From: an uncultured Eggerthellaceae bacterium
GTDB taxonomy: Bacteria > Actinomycetota > Coriobacteriia > Coriobacteriales > Eggerthellaceae
Direction of reading: 5' to 3'
DNA length: 37,370 nucleotides
NCBI GenBank assembly: GCA_958454405.1
Contig: CAUEBO010000024.1
Span: 1-37,370, forward strand
Shown: positions 32,316 to 37,370 of the stretch, in pieces
How the letters are laid out: each line of letters begins with the position of its first letter
How positions within the stretch are numbered: position 1 is the first letter of the stretch
Notes under the pieces: generated by a model
Seen by the model: only the letters and a program-made list of their open reading frames with translations
Told to the model about the DNA's origin: nothing
The model's database searches: none
Made by a program: the position numbers and the translations under genes

Positions 32316-32458
32316 CGGCCGGGGAGCTGTTCGCGACGGATCGGGCTCCCAGGAAAGCCCGCATGGTAGAAGTACCTCTGATACCACATGTTCGGTACGG
32401 ATCGAGCATCCCGGGCGGGATGTAGCTGGACTGACGACGAGTGATGGGGGACGGTTGC

Positions 32459-35400
32459 ATGAGAGTACGATCCGACGTGTCGCCAAGGCTTCTTCGCCTG
32501 CTGTGCGTGTTCGCTTTGACGGTTGCCCTCGTTCCCGCCGGTGCGCTTTCCGCGCTGGCCGAAGAGGGTCCTGGGCATTCGGAAGAAGGGGCGCCGGGCG
32601 TTGCCTCGCCACCTGATACCGCGGTTCCGGACGTCCAGACGGGGGCCGCGCAGGCGTTGCCGTTCGTCGAAGCCGACCCCGACGAAGGCCTGGCTCCCGG
32701 CGAGCGGACGCGGGTGCCCGACTACTACGAGGTGCTGCATCGCGCCGACCACCCCGACCAGCCCTACACGCTGTACCGCTGCGCCATGAACGGCGAAGAC
32801 CGCTATCGCGTGTACGGCAACGTGGACGGCCAGCCCCGAGGCTACTATGCCTACGACCTCTCCTCCGGAGCGGTGGACGGGTCGCATCGGCTCGACGACG
32901 CGGAGGAGCGGGCGGCGGCCGCGGCGGAAGCCGCGCGCGAAGCCGCCGCAAAGGCTGCTGCGACGGCACCTGCGGCGGTGGTGGAGGTGGTCCAAGCGGA
33001 AGCTGGCGCGAGCGGCGAAGCCGATGTCGCGCAAGCCGCGCCTTTCTCCAACGGCGTTTCCGCACGGGCCGGTGCGAACTACACGCCGGATTCGCCGAAC
33101 TTCGTGGCGGAGGTTTCCGACCTCGCCATGGCGCCGGATTCCGACGTCTGGCCAGGCACCGCTTCGAGACTCCAGTTCAACTGGCGCTTCTCCTTCGTGG
33201 GCGTGCAGAATTCCTTCAAGGCCGGCGATACGGTCACGCTGCCTGCCAACGCAGCCGATCTGTACGCGTTCTCGGGCGGTTGGTCGCAGAACTTGGCCAC
33301 CGCCACGGGCACGGTCATCGCAACGCTGCAGATGACGCAGGGCGGCATGGTCGTCACGTTCAACGCCGCGGCCGAGGCGATGAGCATCACCTCCCTGTCG
33401 GGCACGTTCCCGAGCTATTACGAGTCGTTCGAATCGAAGAACCTTGATCTGACGGCCGATGAGACGCAAACCCTCACGGTTGCGGGCACGTCGATCGGCA
33501 TCGGCTTCAAGGGCGGCAAGCGCCTCAAGGTCGCTTCGGTGGGAAGCGGCTCGGCTGCGTTCTCGACGGGCGGAACCGACCAGGTGCTCGCCGGAGGAGC
33601 TTCCGTCGATGCCGTGGGCACGCCGAACCCGAGCGAAGCGCTTCAAAGCGTGACGCTTGCCAAGGCCGACGGGACTTCCGTGGCGCTGACTCCCGATCCT
33701 TCGGGCAACGTGACCGTTTCCGCCGACGATCTGGAGCTGGGGACCAACACGGTCACGTTCGCATTCAGCGCTTCGGGCGGCGGTGGCGGCACCGCCATGA
33801 ACGAGTGGAGATGGGACAGGAAGTACCCTTGGGGCAACGATATTCCCAGCGGCGAGACCCTTGCCACGTCCGTTCGCTTCAGCGTGGAACTGAACTACCA
33901 GGCGCTTTTGGGGCTGTACCAGAACGACGGCGCGAGCCTTGAGCACTTCAACGTCGATTGCGCCATGAACGACCTGTTCTTCGAGGACACGCTTCCCGGC
34001 GGCTCGCTCGCCTCGTTCGCCGGGAACAAGGACGGCGGCGGCAAGCCCCATGTGTTCGCGAGGCTGGCGAACTACACGACGGCCGCGAGGGCCCAAGATG
34101 GGGCGACCGTCACCTTCCCGGTCGACATGCAGGAGTTCGGGCATGTCGCCCAAACCGATTTGATTGCGGCTGGCATTCTCGCGGAGGTTGTGCCGACTGC
34201 GGGCGACACGTTGGAGTCGTTCCGCGCCAAAATCAAATCGGTTCCTCTGACCTGGGGCATCTTCAAAGACAGCGCCACCGGTTCGAGCACGCTCATGTGC
34301 AACCTGGGGTCGCCTGGCGACAAGAACGGCCCTGCGGTGAAAGCGACCGACCTGTGGCCTGACAAGCTTGCCGCCGACCCCGTTCTTGACGAGATCAACG
34401 GTGCCGGCAACTGCGTGGGCGGCAACGTCCAGGCGTTTCGCATCGACTACTACGGTGACTACCGAGGCAATCCCTATCCGCTGGTCAAGCAGGACAACGT
34501 GATAAGCTTGGATTACGTGGACGGACAAGGCGCGCCTCAGCACAAGAGCGTGAGTCAGACGGATTACGGCGAGGATCTGCGGTACGGCGTTCCGGGCACG
34601 ACGGCTTTGGTGGCCGCCAACACGGGCTTCTTGAACGTCATCAAGTCCGACGTGCTCACCGGCGCCAAGATACCAGGCGCCCATTTCAAAATCGAAGTGT
34701 GGGACGACAGCACCCAAACCTGGTCGGACTACCAAGACGCAGGCGGATTGGCCGTCGAAGGGGACACCAACGCCGACGGCCTTGTTTCGCTGGGCGTCAT
34801 GACTCCGGGCACGTACCGCGTGGTGGAGGTGTCTGCGCCGGCTCCGTACGCCGCCGACACTGCTTCCTACGCCAGCGGCCTTGGTGGGGCGATCAGCGCG
34901 TCGGGCGAGTTCTCCGTCGACGCGGGAGACTCGGAAGGCATCGTGGCTCTGGCCACCAACGCCAAGAAGTTCTCGGTCGCCTACCATGCCAACGGCGGCA
35001 CGGGCACGCTCGTCGATCCGAACAGCCCCTACTTCGAAAACAGCGGCTGGACCCCCCTTGCCCCGGGCTCGGCCATCACGAAGGCCAACAGCCACTTCGA
35101 GGGTTGGAACACGGCCCCCGACGGTTCAGGCACCTCGTACGCCGTGGGCCAGAACTACGTCATCGCGGGCAACGTCGACCTGTACGCGCAGTGGAGCGCC
35201 AAACAGTACGCGGTGAGCTACGTGTCGTCCGATGCGGGCAAGGGCGTGGTCGCCGGCGGGCCGGAGGTGGTCGAGCACGGCTCCAAACCCACGATGACCG
35301 GCGTGACGGTCACGCCGAACACCGGCTTCGAACCGTCTTCGCCTGCGTGGAGCTACAGCATGGCCAAGAACGATGGCTCGTTCACAAACGACACGACGAA

Positions 35401-36547
35401 CAATCCTGCCAACGTGGCCGTCACGGGCGACACGGTGTTCATGGCGCTTTTCAAAGAGAAGGCCAACGTTTCCCTTGCTTACGCCTCCGATGACATCTCC
35501 ATGGGCACCGTGACGCCGCAGAACGACTCGCTTGCCCCGGTCACGGGCACGGCCTCCGGCTCCACCGCTGCGGCGAACCCCGGCTACCATTTCGTGAAGT
35601 GGACGAACGACGTCGACGCCACCGAGACCGCCGACGCGGTGCTGTCCCCGGCGCAGGTGGACGCGGTGGCCAAGGCCTCCGGCATCTACGTGCCCGTCAC
35701 CTTCACGGCGCACTTCGCGGAGGATCCCGACGTGACCCTTTCCTACGTCTCCGACGACACCTCCATAGGCACGGTTTCGCCCGCCACCGAGGTGCTGCAT
35801 CCGGCTACGGGCACCGCTGCGGGCCCCACGGCCTCGGCTCTTCCCGGCTACCATTTCGTGAAGTGGACGAACGACGTCGACGCCACCGAGACCGCCGACG
35901 CGGTGCTGTCCCCGGCGCAGGTGGACGCGGTGGCCAAGGCCTCCGGCATCTACGTGCCCGTCACCTTCACGGCGCACTTCGAGAAAGATGCGGCAGCCGT
36001 GGTCGAAACGACCAAGAGCGTCGACAAGGACGTCGCGAGGCCAGGCGATGTCCTCGTCTACACCATCCACGTTGCCAACACGAGCGCTGTCAAGAGCGAC
36101 GGCATCTTCGTGAAAGACGTCATTCCCGCCAACACCACCTTCGTCGCATGCGACGGGCGGGGCGTCTACGGCACCACGGGGTCGAGCGAGAACTACGTGA
36201 AATGGTGGATCGGCGAAGGGCTGCTTCCCGGAGCGTCGCTCGATCTCACGCTGAAAGTTCGCGTCAACGAATGCCAGGACGGCACCGAGATCGCCAACGT
36301 GGCGCTCTGGCAGGAGACGACGGTGAAGCCCGATGCCCCGGAGGCCGAAAACCGGGCAAGCGGCACCAACGAAGTGAAGACGACGGTTGACGGGTCCCGC
36401 CCCTTGGCGTTCGGCTCGATGCCGAAGACTGCGGACGATGCGCCCCAGGGCGCCGCCGCGCTTGTCCTGGTGGCGATCGCATGCGGCGCAGGCGCGCTTC
36501 TCGCGCGCCGCCACGCTGGTGGAGAGTCGGACAAAAAACGTTGTTGA
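32459..36547 (+). CDS. Large cell-surface protein with SpaA-like, Listeria-Bacteroides repeat and DUF11 domains
   Basis: A 1,362-residue protein. A signal peptide ends near residue 34 (TVALVPAGALSALAEE). Then come an Ala/Glu-rich helical stretch (about 140-190), an adhesin-like beta region (about 200-700), a SpaA-like prealbumin fold (about 725-830, GFLNVIKSDVLTGAKIPGAH to PGTYRVVEVSAP), a Listeria-Bacteroides repeat (about 840-918, YHANGGTGT to LYAQWS), two 88-residue tandem repeats (about 1002-1177), and a DUF11 domain (about 1180-1310, GDVLVYTIHVAN). The C terminus has MPKTADD (1321-1327), a hydrophobic helix and a basic tail, resembling a sortase signal with Met for Leu and Ala for Gly. 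Start ATG 32459 follows GGGGGA; 32444 is an alternative. It probably acts in adhesion or surface assembly. Confidence 0.85.
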   Translation: MRVRSDVSPRLLRLLCVFALTVALVPAGALSALAEEGPGHSEEGAPGVASPPDTAVPDVQTGAAQALPFVEADPDEGLAPGERTRVPDYYEVLHRADHPDQPYTLYRCAMNGEDRYRVYGNVDGQPRGYYAYDLSSGAVDGSHRLDDAEERAAAAAEAAREAAAKAAATAPAAVVEVVQAEAGASGEADVAQAAPFSNGVSARAGANYTPDSPNFVAEVSDLAMAPDSDVWPGTASRLQFNWRFSFVGVQNSFKAGDTVTLPANAADLYAFSGGWSQNLATATGTVIATLQMTQGGMVVTFNAAAEAMSITSLSGTFPSYYESFESKNLDLTADETQTLTVAGTSIGIGFKGGKRLKVASVGSGSAAFSTGGTDQVLAGGASVDAVGTPNPSEALQSVTLAKADGTSVALTPDPSGNVTVSADDLELGTNTVTFAFSASGGGGGTAMNEWRWDRKYPWGNDIPSGETLATSVRFSVELNYQALLGLYQNDGASLEHFNVDCAMNDLFFEDTLPGGSLASFAGNKDGGGKPHVFARLANYTTAARAQDGATVTFPVDMQEFGHVAQTDLIAAGILAEVVPTAGDTLESFRAKIKSVPLTWGIFKDSATGSSTLMCNLGSPGDKNGPAVKATDLWPDKLAADPVLDEINGAGNCVGGNVQAFRIDYYGDYRGNPYPLVKQDNVISLDYVDGQGAPQHKSVSQTDYGEDLRYGVPGTTALVAANTGFLNVIKSDVLTGAKIPGAHFKIEVWDDSTQTWSDYQDAGGLAVEGDTNADGLVSLGVMTPGTYRVVEVSAPAPYAADTASYASGLGGAISASGEFSVDAGDSEGIVALATNAKKFSVAYHANGGTGTLVDPNSPYFENSGWTPLAPGSAITKANSHFEGWNTAPDGSGTSYAVGQNYVIAGNVDLYAQWSAKQYAVSYVSSDAGKGVVAGGPEVVEHGSKPTMTGVTVTPNTGFEPSSPAWSYSMAKNDGSFTNDTTNNPANVAVTGDTVFMALFKEKANVSLAYASDDISMGTVTPQNDSLAPVTGTASGSTAAANPGYHFVKWTNDVDATETADAVLSPAQVDAVAKASGIYVPVTFTAHFAEDPDVTLSYVSDDTSIGTVSPATEVLHPATGTAAGPTASALPGYHFVKWTNDVDATETADAVLSPAQVDAVAKASGIYVPVTFTAHFEKDAAAVVETTKSVDKDVARPGDVLVYTIHVANTSAVKSDGIFVKDVIPANTTFVACDGRGVYGTTGSSENYVKWWIGEGLLPGASLDLTLKVRVNECQDGTEIANVALWQETTVKPDAPEAENRASGTNEVKTTVDGSRPLAFGSMPKTADDAPQGAAALVLVAIACGAGALLARRHAGGESDKKRC
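35579..35981 (+). repeat. Tandem 264-bp repeat pair in the surface gene, with a 139-bp identical core
   Basis: Bases 35579-35717 and 35843-35981 are identical over 139 bp by reading (from CCCGGCTACCATTTCG to GGCGCACTTCG), offset by 264 bp, or 88 codons. The other half of each repeat has diverged, for example ASDDISMGTV against VSDDTSIGTV. Confidence 0.9.
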
Positions 36548-36710
36548 TCAGCTGCTTCACGCAGGGTTGACCGGAGCGGGGCTCGGGGGTTCGTGCATGG
36601 CTCCCAGCCCCCCGGCTTCCTCTTCCCGTCCGGCGTTCCAAGCGGGGAGCATGCGGAACCATAGAGCGTTGCGCGGGGCCGGCAGATTGCGGCAAACCTC
36701 GCTCCAACGA

Positions 36711-36748
36711 AACGGCTACGGGAGGGTTAAAGCCCTCCCGTAGCCGTT
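36711..36748 (+). terminator. Strong terminator after the surface gene
   Basis: A perfect 16-bp stem, AACGGCTACGGGAGGG with its complement, closes a TTAAAG loop; TTCGTCCTCTTCTTCTTT follows. It lies 163 bp past the stop. The rest of the 330-bp gap up to 36877 shows nothing else. Confidence 0.85.
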
Positions 36749-36877
36749 TTCGTCCTCTTCTTCTTTGGTACAACACTCGGGAGCAACGAAACCCTGCAAC
36801 GGCGTCGCTGCGTGTTCTCCCTCGAGCGCGTTGAAGCAAGCCCACCTTGCAGCTAACCCAAGGAAAGGAGTTGGAGC

Positions 36878-37370
36878 ATGAGCGAAACCCATCAGCAGGC
36901 GGTTGCGCCCTCGGCCGATCCCGGTCCCATCGGCCAGGTGAGTCGCCCGACGTTCAAGCGGTCCCTCACGTTCTTCGGATTCTTCGCCATCACCGCCTCC
37001 ATGGTGATGACCGTCTACGAGTACCCGACGTTCGCGTCGTCAGGTTTCCATCTGGTGTTTTTCCTGATTGCCGGAGGCATCCTGTGGTTTTTGCCGGTAG
37101 CGCTCTGCGCGGCGGAGATGGCCACGGTGAAAGGATGGGAAACGGGCGGCATCTTCGCGTGGGTGGGAAACACGCTGGGAAGGCGCTGGGGCTTCGCGGC
37201 GCTGTTCTTCCAGTGGTTCCAGATCACGGTCGGCTTCGTGACGATGTCGTTCTTCATCCTGGCCGCCCTCGCCTACGTGTTCAGGTGGGACGCCCTGTAC
37301 GAAAACCCGCTCGTCATGTTCTTCGGCGTGGCCGCCATCGTGTGGGTGCTCACGCTCACGCAGCTTGGCG
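36878..37370 (+). CDS. APC-family amino acid permease, 5' part
   Basis: 164 codons are visible and the frame runs off the end of the window. After a short hydrophilic leader, helices start at LTFFGFFAITASMVMTVYEY, followed by the APC-type segment LCAAEMATVKGWETGGIFAW and WVGNTLGRRWGFAALFFQWF. This resembles the glutamate/GABA antiporter branch (GadC/YjeM-like), which exchanges or imports amino acids; the substrate needs the missing part. ATG 36878 follows AAGGAAAGGAG. The terminator at 36711 makes it a separate transcription unit. Confidence 0.85.
   Translation, partial: MSETHQQAVAPSADPGPIGQVSRPTFKRSLTFFGFFAITASMVMTVYEYPTFASSGFHLVFFLIAGGILWFLPVALCAAEMATVKGWETGGIFAWVGNTLGRRWGFAALFFQWFQITVGFVTMSFFILAALAYVFRWDALYENPLVMFFGVAAIVWVLTLTQLG

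Noticed and set aside
31901..35095. Antisense 1,064-codon frame across the surface-protein genes
   Set aside because: It is a shadow of high-GC coding DNA: rich in Arg, His and Gly, without domains, and opposite a gene with clear signal peptide, domains and repeats.
1..37370. Prophage, integrative element or plasmid
   Set aside because: No integrase, transposase, relaxase, phage structural gene or attachment repeats at a tRNA were seen; the tRNA-Leu 3' end is not repeated elsewhere in the window.

Overview
The window is high-GC, gene-dense bacterial DNA that looks chromosomal and anaerobic. It most resembles the Coriobacteriia, and I infer Eggerthella lenta or a close Eggerthellaceae relative. 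The clues are a Tat-exported flavin reductase beside a membrane-bound LuxR regulator, a Tat-exported rubrerythrin, hydrogenase maturation genes, and an NRAMP-related transporter with the altered metal site known from E. lenta. No phage genes, transposase, plasmid replication genes or rRNA were seen. The species call rests on recollection of gene families, not on a search.

Layout. 1-8.1 kb: the 3' part of a sodium:solute symporter; a LuxR regulator and a Tat flavin reductase on the minus strand; a DUF218/YdcF membrane protein; an NhaC-type antiporter. 8.1-12.2 kb: an Rrf2 regulator, convergent with a two-gene operon holding a MgtE-like sensor that lacks the MgtE channel and an NRAMP-related transporter; then tRNA-Leu(CAA). 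12.2-17.4 kb: a 144-bp inverted-repeat element, a PepV-like dipeptidase, a tyrosine phosphatase, a LytTR response regulator, an intergenic region with two perfect parS sites and short-period repeat arrays, and a rubrerythrin behind a Fur-like box. 17.4-23.6 kb: a glucose-6-phosphate isomerase-like gene, then hypF-hypC-hypD; hypF carries two in-frame copies of a 119-bp palindromic element. 23.6-30.2 kb: a second copy of the 144-bp element, a promoter with a structured leader, an arginine-type amidinotransferase, a DMT transporter with an extra cytosolic domain, an MFS/MHS transporter behind a small upstream ORF, and a TetR regulator. 30.4-36.5 kb: an apparent operon of a LytTR regulator, a cysteine-repeat membrane protein, a small membrane protein and a 1,362-residue surface protein. 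36.9 kb to the end: the 5' part of an APC permease.

How the genes may work together. The MgtE-like sensor and the NRAMP-related transporter are almost certainly co-transcribed and probably form a magnesium uptake unit with its sensor in trans. HypF, HypC and HypD build the Fe(CN)2CO group of NiFe hydrogenases encoded elsewhere. The amidinotransferase and following transporters may handle guanidino compounds. The LytTR operon probably controls display of a large adhesin-like protein. The most unusual non-coding features are the parS pair with its 14-bp and 8-bp periodic arrays, the two repeat families, and the leader upstream of the amidinotransferase.
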